From Cellvibrionaceae bacterium (GTDB lineage: Bacteria > Pseudomonadota > Gammaproteobacteria > Pseudomonadales > Cellvibrionaceae), in contig JAGKXD010000118.1 in the NCBI GenBank assembly GCA_021151525.1, forward strand, positions 1 to 12,141: a stretch of 12,141 nt of DNA. The letters run 5' to 3'. Below are positions 1 through 7,446 of the stretch, in pieces. How positions within the stretch are numbered: the first letter of the stretch is position 1; the number at the start of each line of letters is the position of its first letter. Position numbers and translations under genes: made by a program. The notes beneath the pieces were generated by a model. The model saw only the letters and a list, made by a program, of their open reading frames with translations, ran no database searches and was not told the DNA's origin.

Positions 1-300
1 AGGTTATATCATGTCGTTTTGTGGTTTTATTTGTGCGGGGGAAATAAATTTCAATTTTTTCGTTGTCAATGCTCGTTTGGTAAAGACAAGCAAAAAGGAA
101 CCGTAACCCTACTAAGCAGCAAGCTCCAGAGTTGCGTTGATGTAGTATTTGCTTCCTGCTAACCGCCAAAATCAATACAGGTAAATATGGGTTCGGTTCG
201 AGCGACGAGAGAATGAGTCGTTGAAAAATTTTAAGCTCTGTGTGTTGATGGTTTGTTAACGAATTTTCCCCTTTAAATTAAAATTAGTTAAGCTCAACTG
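1..300. other. Unassigned edge region without a recognisable gene
   Basis: No gene can be supported here. A plus-strand frame is open from the window edge to a stop at 104-106, with an ATG at 11 (31 codons) and no clear ribosome-binding site. A minus-strand frame is open from about position 268 down to the edge but has no ATG start. Both translations look like chance reading of non-coding DNA. A short near-palindrome lies at about 285-298, next to the end of the following gene. The region could be an intergenic repeat, a structured RNA or a gene remnant; nothing in it decides between these. Confidence 0.3.
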
Positions 301-954
301 TTAGGTGTGTGGTTTGTTCCATCCAGGGGGTGCGCTAAATGTAGGTTGCCCATCGTTAGCTGGTGTAGAAGTATTTGATGGTGATGTATTTGGGGAGTCT
401 CCAGGCGAGTTAGGTGTAGGGGTGGGGGAAGATCCTCCACCATGCCATGTAACTTTGCTTCCAGATGGGTCTCCGTGTGAGTCATTATATCCTGACGTTG
501 GTGATGTGGTAGTCGGTCCTTGCAATGGTGGGTGATACTGCTCCGGATGATTGGAGAATGCTGTTGCTAATGCGCCCCAAAATTTCGAATCTACAGAGCT
601 TGCCGCTACGGCATTAAATGCAGAGCAAAGTGCATCCCGAGTTAGTATCGGAAGGGCTTGCGCCTTGATTGCCAAGTAAGCCCAGTCATTTTTTGAAAGT
701 GTGAGTTTTGAATCCTGCTGCGATTGCAACATTGTTATTAAATCGGGTAGTTCATTTAAAATTTCTTTCAGTTCAGGATTTAGTTCCATAAACTCCTGTA
801 AAGTTTGTTTAGATTTTTGGGTTGTCGGATATGTTGAGGTGCGGAGGTAGTCTGGCAATGAAGGGGTAGAAGTTGATGGCGATGAAGATACTGGTCCATC
901 TTCTCGAGCACCGCCACTGGATTTGTCTTCAGAATTATTTTGTGTGTAAGGCAT
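301..954 (-). CDS. Hypothetical protein with disordered Pro/Ser/Thr-rich ends and a helical core
   Basis: Family not recognised. The 217-residue product has three parts. Residues 1-45 are Ser/Thr/Pro-rich. Residues about 48-138 look mainly alpha-helical, with Leu/Ile spacing in the stretch around 51-78 and Ala-rich helices at about 92-133. Residues 139-217 are again low complexity, rich in Pro, Ser, Thr, Gly and Asn. There is no signal peptide and no membrane segment. The start is well supported: AGGAG at 960-964 lies five bases upstream of the ATG. An 8-bp inverted repeat lies about 27 bases upstream of the start and may be its control region. Its only neighbour on the same strand is the odd Cys-rich frame at 1091-1389. 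The unstructured tails around a small folded centre recall secreted or scaffold-type proteins, but no function is assigned. Confidence 0.7.
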   Translation of the reverse strand: MPYTQNNSEDKSSGGAREDGPVSSSPSTSTPSLPDYLRTSTYPTTQKSKQTLQEFMELNPELKEILNELPDLITMLQSQQDSKLTLSKNDWAYLAIKAQALPILTRDALCSAFNAVAASSVDSKFWGALATAFSNHPEQYHPPLQGPTTTSPTSGYNDSHGDPSGSKVTWHGGGSSPTPTPNSPGDSPNTSPSNTSTPANDGQPTFSAPPGWNKPHT

Positions 955-980
955 ACAGGCTCCTGTTGTTGGGTTTAACG

Positions 981-1001
981 TATAAATAGAACGTATTTAT
1001 A
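981..1001. promoter_or_regulatory. Inverted repeat upstream of the orphan gene at 301-954
   Basis: TATAAATA at 981-988 and TATTTATA at 994-1001 are perfect reverse complements around a 5-base spacer. A second, shorter inverted repeat (TTACG, 3-base gap, CGTAA) follows at 1007-1019. Both lie between the two minus-strand orphan genes, upstream of the start at 954. The placement suits an operator or promoter region, but AT-rich palindromes also arise by chance and no convincing -35/-10 pair was found. Confidence 0.3.
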
Positions 1002-1090
1002 TAATGTTACGCTACGTAAAGCTATAGTGTTGCGATCGAAATCTGTCCAGCGTGTGAGCAGTAGTTGTTGCAAGCGTTTGTTGGTGATAG

Positions 1091-1389
1091 CTAATTATAT
1101 TTTTCAAATTTTTCATTCAATGCTTCACGCTTATTAATTTTTAGTGGGATAGAAATGGAAATTAATGAAATATGCTTAATACATCCACGTAGCCATTCAT
1201 GCTCGATTTTGCATTGCGTTATTAAGTGATGCACGCGAAGATCACAACTATAGGAATGGTGAAGAATTTTAAGTGAACACTCACTGTAATCCTCTGGGTT
1301 TATTTTAATGTTTACTGGTGGGTCGAGGAACTCTGTTTTGCAATATAGGCACCCATCAATTTTACTCAGTTTTTTGTAAATGCATGCAT
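1091..1389 (-). CDS. Small Cys/His-rich orphan, readable only with a -1 frameshift (or a broken gene)
   Basis: The minus strand is open from 1447 to a TAG at 1091-1093, but this frame has no ATG, GTG or TTG in its N-terminal half. An ATG at 1387-1389 in another frame has a good ribosome-binding site (AGGG at 1397-1400, seven bases away). It reads MHAFTKN and stops at TGA 1366-1368. The codons just before that stop form the slippery heptamer A-AAA-AAC (1369-1375). A -1 slip there enters the long frame exactly and gives about 99 residues. That product has Cys at about 14, 17, 38, 49, 60 and 70, several His (44, 45, 54, 55, 64), and a basic C-terminus. The CxxC pair and spaced Cys/His suggest metal binding. 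One extra A in the six-A run would also restore the frame, so a decayed gene or a sequencing error is equally possible. Family not recognised. Confidence 0.4.
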
Positions 1390-1486
1390 GTATTTTCCCT
1401 AATATCTGTGAATGAAAGTCATTTGTGATTGCAGGGAAAAAAGTTAGTTAGTGTAAGTTTAGCTTTCGAAGAGATTTGCCGTGAGC

Positions 1487-1927
1487 TTAATAAGTCTCAC
1501 CGCGAATATATTGTTCAAGTTGAACTATAAGATGTTTCTGTTCTTCCAAGATGTTTTCCAACAAATCTCTAATGGAAAGCATGGCGAGTACTTTATCATT
1601 GTCGAGTACGGGGAGGTGGCGAATGCGTTTTTCTGTCATTAATTCTATACAGAGTTCGGTGCTTTGTTCTGGGGTTACTGTGAGAGGGTTGGGTGTCATG
1701 ATCTCGCGCACGGCGGTAGTTTGGGAGGCGCGCCCCATAAGAGCAACTTTGCGCATGTAGTCGCGTTCACTAATGATGCCAACGAGTTTGTCGGCATCGG
1801 TGACGAGCAGTGCTCCAACGCTTTTATCAGTCATCAGTTTAATAGCGTCCCAAACGGTAGCGTCGGGAGCTATTTTGTGGGTTTCAGCATTAATTTTTTC
1901 GATCAGAATGTCTTTTACTTTTTTCAT
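1487..1927 (-). CDS. CBS domain-pair protein
   Basis: This 146-residue cytoplasmic protein consists almost wholly of two CBS domains (about residues 8-63 and 74-130), which pair into a Bateman module. Such modules commonly bind adenosine nucleotides and act as energy or redox sensors. The typical second-strand pattern is visible in both domains: GALLVTDADKLVGIISERD in the first and RHLPVLDNDKVLAMLSIRD in the second. No catalytic or membrane domain is fused, so it is a stand-alone CBS protein; the partner is unknown. The start is supported by AGGA at 1935-1938, seven bases before the ATG. The C-terminal tail (about 130-146) is a short charged helix ending in RGETY. It follows ndh on the same strand but is separated from it by about 270 bases and a terminator-like hairpin, so it is probably transcribed on its own. 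Confidence 0.9.
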   Translation of the reverse strand: MKKVKDILIEKINAETHKIAPDATVWDAIKLMTDKSVGALLVTDADKLVGIISERDYMRKVALMGRASQTTAVREIMTPNPLTVTPEQSTELCIELMTEKRIRHLPVLDNDKVLAMLSIRDLLENILEEQKHLIVQLEQYIRGETY

Positions 1928-2166
1928 GGTTTTATCCTGTTCCTAGTGTATCCCGTAGTTATTGTTGACAAAAAAGCAGTGGGAAAAGGCATCTATCTAT
2001 GAGATTACATTCAGAACTCGGGCTTTACAAATTTTGTTCGAGGCAAAATTGATTGAGTGCTCAACTATTTTGCTATTAGTAATTTTTTGAACTGCACGAT
2101 TTAGTTTTAAAGACGTTTGGTTTAAAGAGCCAAGCAGAATTGTAAGGATGACGGCATTTTGAAAGG

Positions 2167-2191
2167 GCGAGCTAGCAGGGCACTAGCTCGC
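2167..2191 (-). terminator. Terminator-like hairpin after the NADH dehydrogenase gene
   Basis: A perfect 9-bp stem (GCGAGCTAG / CTAGCTCGC) with a 7-base loop begins nine bases past the ndh stop codon at 2200-2202. Read on the minus strand it is followed by CCTTTC, so the T-run is weak. It probably ends or trims the ndh transcript. The rest of 1928-2166, between it and the CBS gene, shows no gene. Confidence 0.5.
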
Positions 2192-2199
2192 TCGATAAA

Positions 2200-3492
2200 T
2201 TAATGCAATTTTAAGCGAGGGCGCAACCAGCGATTGATTCTGCCTGCCAACATGACCAACCCGGTTTTAATCAATCCGTAAATGGCAACTTGGTGCATGC
2301 GATAGAGAGAGATATAAACTATTCGTGCGAGCTTGCCTTCGATAAACATTGTGCCTTTACCAAGGTTTCCCATAAGGCTGCCGACTGTGGAATAACTGGC
2401 AAGATTTACCAGTGAGCCGTGGTCAGTGTACTTATAAGCCTTGAGTGGTTTGTTGTTTAAGAGTGCGCGCAAATTTTGATAACAAGTGCTCGCCATTTGA
2501 TGCGCAGATTGCGCACGTGGTGGAACGCGAGAACCATCAGCAGAAATAAATTGTGCGCAATCGCCAATGGCAAAAATAGTTTCGTCGCGGGTGCTTTGTA
2601 AAAATTCGTTGACGTGAATTTGGTTGATACGATTGGTTTCTAGTCCTGCGATATTGGCCATAAAATCCGGCACTTTAATTCCCGCCGCCCAAACCATTAA
2701 ATCAGCTGCGATTAATTCCCCCTCTTTGGTGTGTAGGCCTTCGGTGGATGCGGAAGTAATCATGGTGTTGAGCTTTACATCGACATTAATTTTTACCAAC
2801 TCAGCGTGTGCAGATGCAGAAATGCGTTCAGGCAGCGCAGGTAGTATGCGCGGGCCAGCTTCAATTAAAGTCACTTTTAGCTGCGATGTGGTTACTTCAT
2901 TAAAACCGTAGTTGTGAATATCTGCCACGGCGTGATGCAATTCTGCGGAAAGTTCTACGCCGGTTGCGCCGCCACCCACAATTGCAATGCGAACTTGGCT
3001 GTTTGCACTTGGTAAGCGTTGAATCCGTAATAATTGATTGAGGAGTTTGTTGCGAAATTTATGCGCTTGAATTGGGCTGTCTAAAAATATGCAATTGTCT
3101 TGGATGCCGGGCGTATTGAAATCATTTGAGGTGGAGCCGATAGCCAATACTAAATAATCATAATCGATACGTGTTGAGGGTAAAAACTCTACGCCTTCCT
3201 CATCATGCATGGGTGCGAGCACAACTTGTTTTGCGCTGCGATCAATATCGGCTAATGTGCCTACACGAAAATAAAAGTGATTGTTAATGGCGTGGCCACG
3301 ATAACTGACTGCGTCAACACCTTCATCCATAGTGCCTACTGCAATTTCGTGTAAAAGTGGTTTCCAGAGATGAGAAGTGTTGCGGTCAATGAGAGTGATG
3401 TGCGCGTACTGATTTTTTCCTAACGTATTTCCCAGCTTGGTAGCGAGCTCCAAACCTCCAGCACCGCCCCCTACAACAACGATTTTCTTCAT
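2200..3492 (-). CDS. ndh: Type II NADH:quinone oxidoreductase (NDH-2)
   Basis: Single-subunit, non-proton-pumping NADH dehydrogenase that passes electrons from NADH through FAD to quinone at the inner face of the cytoplasmic membrane. The 430-residue length is close to that of E. coli Ndh. The FAD-binding Rossmann motif is GGGAGGLE at residues 8-15. The NADH-binding Rossmann motif is GGGATGVE at 173-180. The second FAD motif is FAIGDCA at 307-313. The quinone-site AQxAHQ-type motif is PRAQSAHQMA at about 325-334. The C-terminal 50 residues are hydrophobic and basic (ending RWLRPRLKLH) and fit the amphipathic membrane anchor of NDH-2 enzymes. AGGGA at 3501-3505 is eight bases from the ATG. It appears to be monocistronic, with a REP-like repeat upstream and a hairpin downstream. 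Sulfide:quinone reductases share the fold, but the motif set and length favour NDH-2. Confidence 0.93.
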   Translation of the reverse strand: MKKIVVVGGGAGGLELATKLGNTLGKNQYAHITLIDRNTSHLWKPLLHEIAVGTMDEGVDAVSYRGHAINNHFYFRVGTLADIDRSAKQVVLAPMHDEEGVEFLPSTRIDYDYLVLAIGSTSNDFNTPGIQDNCIFLDSPIQAHKFRNKLLNQLLRIQRLPSANSQVRIAIVGGGATGVELSAELHHAVADIHNYGFNEVTTSQLKVTLIEAGPRILPALPERISASAHAELVKINVDVKLNTMITSASTEGLHTKEGELIAADLMVWAAGIKVPDFMANIAGLETNRINQIHVNEFLQSTRDETIFAIGDCAQFISADGSRVPPRAQSAHQMASTCYQNLRALLNNKPLKAYKYTDHGSLVNLASYSTVGSLMGNLGKGTMFIEGKLARIVYISLYRMHQVAIYGLIKTGLVMLAGRINRWLRPRLKLH

Positions 3493-3538
3493 GGATTGTA
3501 TCCCTTTTAAGTTTAAAATTACGTGAAATAATTTTCTC

Positions 3539-3611
3539 GTAGCCCGTATGGAGTGAAGCGCAATACGGGGATTTTCATCTCCCGTATTACGCTACGCTTC
3601 ATACGGGCTAC
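3539..3611. repeat. REP-like inverted repeat (two 31-base arms)
   Basis: The left arm (3539-3569) starts GTAGCCCGTATGGAGTGAAG. The right arm (3581-3611) is its reverse complement at 27 of 31 positions, with an 11-base loop between. Transcribed from either side this is a long hairpin. Its core resembles the widespread intergenic palindrome family beginning GTAGCCCGGATG and ending AATCCGGG, here in an AT-shifted version. Such elements are typical of REP/BIME sequences mobilised by RAYT (TnpA-REP) transposases. It sits between the end of the TPR lipoprotein gene and the start of ndh and may also stabilise or terminate the upstream transcript. A weaker hairpin (CCACT / AGTGG) lies at about 3620-3645. 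Confidence 0.75.
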
Positions 3612-3659
3612 AGGTTGAGCTCCACTTTAAAAGAGAGTGGCTACAAAAATTGAAGCTTA

Positions 3660-5126
3660 TTAATTTTTCTTTAAAAAATAACGCGCTAAAGGTCGTTCAA
3701 TAAATCGATAAGTATTTTGATTAATCGCTGCAGTAAATTTTGTATTGGCTTGGGCTTTGTTGCCTGCGGCTAGATCACGATAGCCGGTATAAAAATAATA
3801 TTCGGTTTTTTCACAGCTGGTTAACGCGAGCTTTTTCAGGTCGTCTGCGCTGATGCGTGCGTTCCAGTAATTTAATAGGGCCTGCTCCCATGGATTACCG
3901 GTGGATATTTTTTTTCCAGTTAACCAAGGTTGTACTTGAGCTTGTTGGGAAATTATGTCGTTTTTAATTAAATCGTACACGCTAAATGTTTCACGATTCC
4001 TTACATAGTTTGTAAATCCTGATGCAGCATTTTTCCAATCACCTTTGTTCATATAAATTTCGTGATAGCCAACATCGCTAAGACTATAACCCTGCCCAAC
4101 TGCTTGTTGCAGCAGTGCGAGTGCTTTCTGGTGGTAGCCAAGTGTAGAAAGATTTTGGGCGTTTAAACTAATGCTTTCGCTGCTGGCTTTAATATCGAGT
4201 GCAATTTTTGCTTCGTTTAGTCCTAATTGATTCAGATTTTGATCAAAGAAAGATTGCGACAGTGAGAAGTGTAGCGCTTGGTCTTCGGGCTTAAGTGGTA
4301 CGGCTAGGAGATAATATTTGCTGGCATTGCGAATATCGGATTTGTGCTCGTAGTTGCAGCCACTGATCTCTGCGCGCTTGGTATAAGTGTCGGCGAGTGT
4401 CTGATATAGCTCGGCCGAATTCGAAATGTTTTCTGCTCCCTGTTTCAGAGTAGCAATGGCCAATGCAAAGTAGCGATCTTCGCGGTACAGCCGCGCCAGT
4501 TGAATGTAGGAGTTATCGGTTTGCGGGGATTCGTGGATTGCATCCAACAAAATATCGCGCAATGCCTGATGATTGGTTTCGTGATCTTTTTCCTGTTGTA
4601 CCACTGTCGCGCCGAATTTTGCGAGCGAGGGCGGGTTCAAATCGGGGCGAAGAGATTCCGGCAGTTGGGCAAAAACTGCTTTGGCTTTGTTGAATGCAGT
4701 GGCATCGCGGTTGCGTAGTGTGTTGTCGTAGTAAATGTTATAGAGCGCTTGTAAGACCGATTGGTTGCCAGGAAATTGTGTTAGTACTTCGTTTAAATAG
4801 GCTTCAGCAATTTCCAGCTCTTTAGGGTTTTTACTGCTAATGCCATTTTGCATGTGCAAATAACCCAGGCTATAAAGTGGTTCTGAATTGCTGGGATCTT
4901 GTTGTGCTTTTTGAATCAATTGGCTTACAGTGGTTGAACCGTTGAGCTTTCTTGATTCTTGAAAGTAGCTCGCCATTTTATGCGTGCTGGCGGTTACAGA
5001 TTCTTTACTTCTTGGGTCAGTAGGTTTTGCTACAGTGCAGCCACTAATAACCGCTACCAGTACAAGCGAAGATAAATATTTCATAGCGTATACATTGGGC
5101 AAAAAATTGCGTCTATTAAATATCAT
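3660..5126 (-). CDS. TPR-repeat lipoprotein
   Basis: The 488-residue product is a predicted lipoprotein: a hydrophobic segment (about residues 16-28) ends in VISGC, a lipobox with Cys30 as the lipid-modified residue. The body is helical and carries several TPR-like repeats, clearest at about residues 80-140 and 200-260, so it probably acts as a scaffold in the envelope. Two starts compete. The ATG at 5124-5126 overlaps the stop of the upstream gene as TAATG, which argues for translational coupling. It adds MIFNRRNFLPNVYA, which contains an RRxFL sequence resembling a Tat motif. The ATG at 5082-5084 (MKYLSS) gives a normal Sec lipoprotein signal but has no obvious ribosome-binding site. The overlap makes it the last gene of an operon with the DUF3857-transglutaminase protein. 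Its exact role is unknown. Confidence 0.8.
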   Translation of the reverse strand: MIFNRRNFLPNVYAMKYLSSLVLVAVISGCTVAKPTDPRSKESVTASTHKMASYFQESRKLNGSTTVSQLIQKAQQDPSNSEPLYSLGYLHMQNGISSKNPKELEIAEAYLNEVLTQFPGNQSVLQALYNIYYDNTLRNRDATAFNKAKAVFAQLPESLRPDLNPPSLAKFGATVVQQEKDHETNHQALRDILLDAIHESPQTDNSYIQLARLYREDRYFALAIATLKQGAENISNSAELYQTLADTYTKRAEISGCNYEHKSDIRNASKYYLLAVPLKPEDQALHFSLSQSFFDQNLNQLGLNEAKIALDIKASSESISLNAQNLSTLGYHQKALALLQQAVGQGYSLSDVGYHEIYMNKGDWKNAASGFTNYVRNRETFSVYDLIKNDIISQQAQVQPWLTGKKISTGNPWEQALLNYWNARISADDLKKLALTSCEKTEYYFYTGYRDLAAGNKAQANTKFTAAINQNTYRFIERPLARYFLKKN

Positions 5127-7399
5127 TACAAATCAAACCCAAGTTCTTCGGCTTTCGCAAAAGATTTTTCAGATTCATAGAGCAAGTTGTTATAACCTTG
5201 CGCTAGGCCTAATACGTAATACGCTTCGGCGTTTTTCGGTTCGCTTTTCACTGCTTGATTCGCGCTTTCTATCGCTTTGCTATAGGTGCCGTTTTTAATT
5301 TGTAATCTTGCTAGTGCAATAAAATTTTCTGCCTTGCCTGATTTTGCAGCTGCGTCTTTTAATGCGGCTAGATCGGCTGTGTTTTTGTCGTAGCGGAATG
5401 AGACCGTCCATTCACTGGCATCCAGCAGTTGGTGAGTGTGCTCGTAGTAGCGAGCGTATTCTTGTGGTGATAGACGTGTTGTTTTTACCGATAATTTTAT
5501 ATCCACCACATAATTACCATTTTCTTCATGACCTTTTTGCTCAAGCGAGAAAAACGCATTATCGAAATTCTGGCCTTGGCTGGCGACATTCACCACGTGA
5601 TTTGCCGTGGGGCGAGCGAACACAATATGGGTGGATATGGTATAGCCAGGGTCTACTTCATATTCCTGAATACGATCTTGAGGCTTGTGCAAATCGCGGA
5701 AGTCGGTGAATAAATTAATTAACTGGGTAATGTTAAAGCCGTAAGTGATTGGCTCTTTTGCGCCACTCCATACATTCGTAAATTTGTAGCGCCCATTTAC
5801 ATTAAAGCTCTGCCACAAACTATCGGCATTGTTCGCACTAATGCTGGTAACCTCTGCTGTGGAGTAAATGTGGCCGAGCATTTCGCGGAAGGTTTTATCG
5901 CGCTCGCGCGAGTACTGCCATATGCCGCGCAAGCGTTGTTCAAATTCGCCACCTAATTTTAAAGTGAAATTGGCTTCGGTATTTTTGCCTTCGAATTTAT
6001 CGAAGACTAAATCCAAATGCGCAAAATGTTTGTCGTTGGTCAGCGCGGGAATGGTAACAATATTTTGTGTGGCATCATTCACTATGAGTGATGGCTGCCC
6101 TTCAAGCCCAATAGTGAACCCCGGGAACAAACCTTTATCGCCGCTGGTGTCCATCCAAATTTCTTCCAGTCCTGCCTGCGCGGGAATGTGTACGATCATA
6201 TGGTCGAAGCTGACGCTGGTAATTTTCATATCGGGGATGCCGCGTGAGCGTGTGATCACTAGTGCTGGGTCTGCTTTGAGTCCTAGTTTGCGTAGCATGG
6301 TCACGGCGAGAATGGTTTGGTCTTTGCAGTCGCCATAGCCATTGGTGAGTACTTCATAGGCATTGTGTGGCTCGTAGCCGCCGCGGCCTACATGCGCAAA
6401 TACGTAGCGCACTTTTTCTTGCAGCGCTTGGTAAACCGCTTTTACTTTGGTATCAGGTGTTAAGGCTTTTTTGCTGATGTCATTAATTAATTTATCGAGA
6501 TTAGCATCGGTCACTACGTGCGGAGCGCTTAATTGGTTCGCCCATTTCGCCACGTCTTGCCAAGATTCCATGGTGCTGTTACGCAACTGTGTGCTGCGCG
6601 TTTCGCTGCGCGGCATGCTGTCTTGCAGTGTTATTTTGGGAAGATTTTTGCCTTTCCAAGTGAGTATTTGTTGATTGTTTTTTTCCTGACGCGAATAGCT
6701 AATGCCTACATTTGTTAAATCATTACTAAAAAGCTTTAGTTGTTTGGGTGCAATTATGCTGAGCTCGGTGCTGGCTATGGCATCTGAGCGCGAACCTTGC
6801 CCGGCGGCGCGGCCTTCCCACCAGTTCATACTAAAGCTGTCGAACCATTGGTTAGGAACAATTTTTTTTGTGTCGGTGTAGCGATATTGAAATTCAATCA
6901 CCGAACCTTTGCGCACGTTAGGCAGTGAAAACAATAAATCTTTGCGATCTTGATAAAAGTTTTCATCGCTAGGGCTTTGGATTTGGGTGGCGTCGGCTTT
7001 GATACTATCCATATCTCCTTCGGGTGTGCGCACATTGGCGAATTCAAGATTAATATCTTCATAAAAGCTGTTAAAGCTAATGCTGATTTGGCTGTAATCG
7101 CGCACGGCTTCATCGCTGTTAATGTAAACCGCCACATAAGAAACTGAGTGGCTAAAATAATTTTCATCAATCGTGATTTCTGTTTTGCGCGAAATAATTT
7201 CTGCTTCAGCACTGGGGTCGTGTTTGAATTGCTTTACCAATGTTGCCAGTGGTGGTGTTATTCGCTCTACATTTTTTATGTTTGGCAAAATGGTTGCGGC
7301 GGGCGCCGATGGTGATGTTTCAGCTACGGCTTGTAGGGATGAGGCTGCAACTATAAAGGCAAATAATACAGCGATAGACTTCTTCATTGTGATTCGCAT
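5126..7399 (-). CDS. Exported DUF3857/transglutaminase-like/TPR protein
   Basis: The 757-residue product has an N-terminal signal peptide (MKKSIAVLFAFIVAASSLQAVAE from residue 5) and should work in the periplasm. Residues about 45-250 match the DUF3857 beta-rich domain, with its usual 'GSVIEFQYRY' region near 165-174. Residues about 295-425 form a transglutaminase/papain-like core: Cys358 in GYGDCKD, His400 in SFDHMIV and Asp417 in WMDTS make a complete Cys-His-Asp triad, so the domain looks active. About 250 beta-rich residues follow, then one or two C-terminal TPR repeats (about 690-750). Enzymes of this fold act as peptidases or amide-transfer enzymes; the substrate is unknown. AGGA lies only two bases before the ATG at 7399 and 14 bases before the ATG at 7387, so the start is uncertain by four codons. 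The stop overlaps the ATG of the next gene. Confidence 0.85.
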   Translation of the reverse strand: MRITMKKSIAVLFAFIVAASSLQAVAETSPSAPAATILPNIKNVERITPPLATLVKQFKHDPSAEAEIISRKTEITIDENYFSHSVSYVAVYINSDEAVRDYSQISISFNSFYEDINLEFANVRTPEGDMDSIKADATQIQSPSDENFYQDRKDLLFSLPNVRKGSVIEFQYRYTDTKKIVPNQWFDSFSMNWWEGRAAGQGSRSDAIASTELSIIAPKQLKLFSNDLTNVGISYSRQEKNNQQILTWKGKNLPKITLQDSMPRSETRSTQLRNSTMESWQDVAKWANQLSAPHVVTDANLDKLINDISKKALTPDTKVKAVYQALQEKVRYVFAHVGRGGYEPHNAYEVLTNGYGDCKDQTILAVTMLRKLGLKADPALVITRSRGIPDMKITSVSFDHMIVHIPAQAGLEEIWMDTSGDKGLFPGFTIGLEGQPSLIVNDATQNIVTIPALTNDKHFAHLDLVFDKFEGKNTEANFTLKLGGEFEQRLRGIWQYSRERDKTFREMLGHIYSTAEVTSISANNADSLWQSFNVNGRYKFTNVWSGAKEPITYGFNITQLINLFTDFRDLHKPQDRIQEYEVDPGYTISTHIVFARPTANHVVNVASQGQNFDNAFFSLEQKGHEENGNYVVDIKLSVKTTRLSPQEYARYYEHTHQLLDASEWTVSFRYDKNTADLAALKDAAAKSGKAENFIALARLQIKNGTYSKAIESANQAVKSEPKNAEAYYVLGLAQGYNNLLYESEKSFAKAEELGFDL

Positions 7400-7446
7400 T
7401 TTCCTGCAATAGCAATTATTGGGTTTTGCACTTATCGAGTGTTTTC

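Noticed and set aside
1..300. tmRNA or tRNA in the edge region
   Set aside because: Some sequence words recall structured RNA, but no acceptor stem, CCA end, T-loop in context or tag reading frame could be placed.
285..310. Possible integron attC core: ACCTAAC on the minus strand (GTTAGGT on plus) beside the end of the orphan gene
   Set aside because: The short cores match RYYYAAC/GTTRRRY, but no matching second half with complementary arms is found at attC distance, and the neighbouring near-palindrome has no room for a loop.
305..535. Plus-strand 76-codon open frame
   Set aside because: It is antisense to the better supported gene at 301-954, which has a strong ribosome-binding site; its Gly/Val-rich product mirrors the Pro/Ser/Thr codons of that gene.
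1664..2002. Plus-strand 112-codon open frame over the CBS gene
   Set aside because: It is antisense to a clear two-CBS-domain protein and has no ribosome-binding site or family resemblance.
5868..6338. Plus-strand 156-codon open frame
   Set aside because: It lies wholly within the transglutaminase-domain coding region on the other strand; the product is low in recognisable structure.
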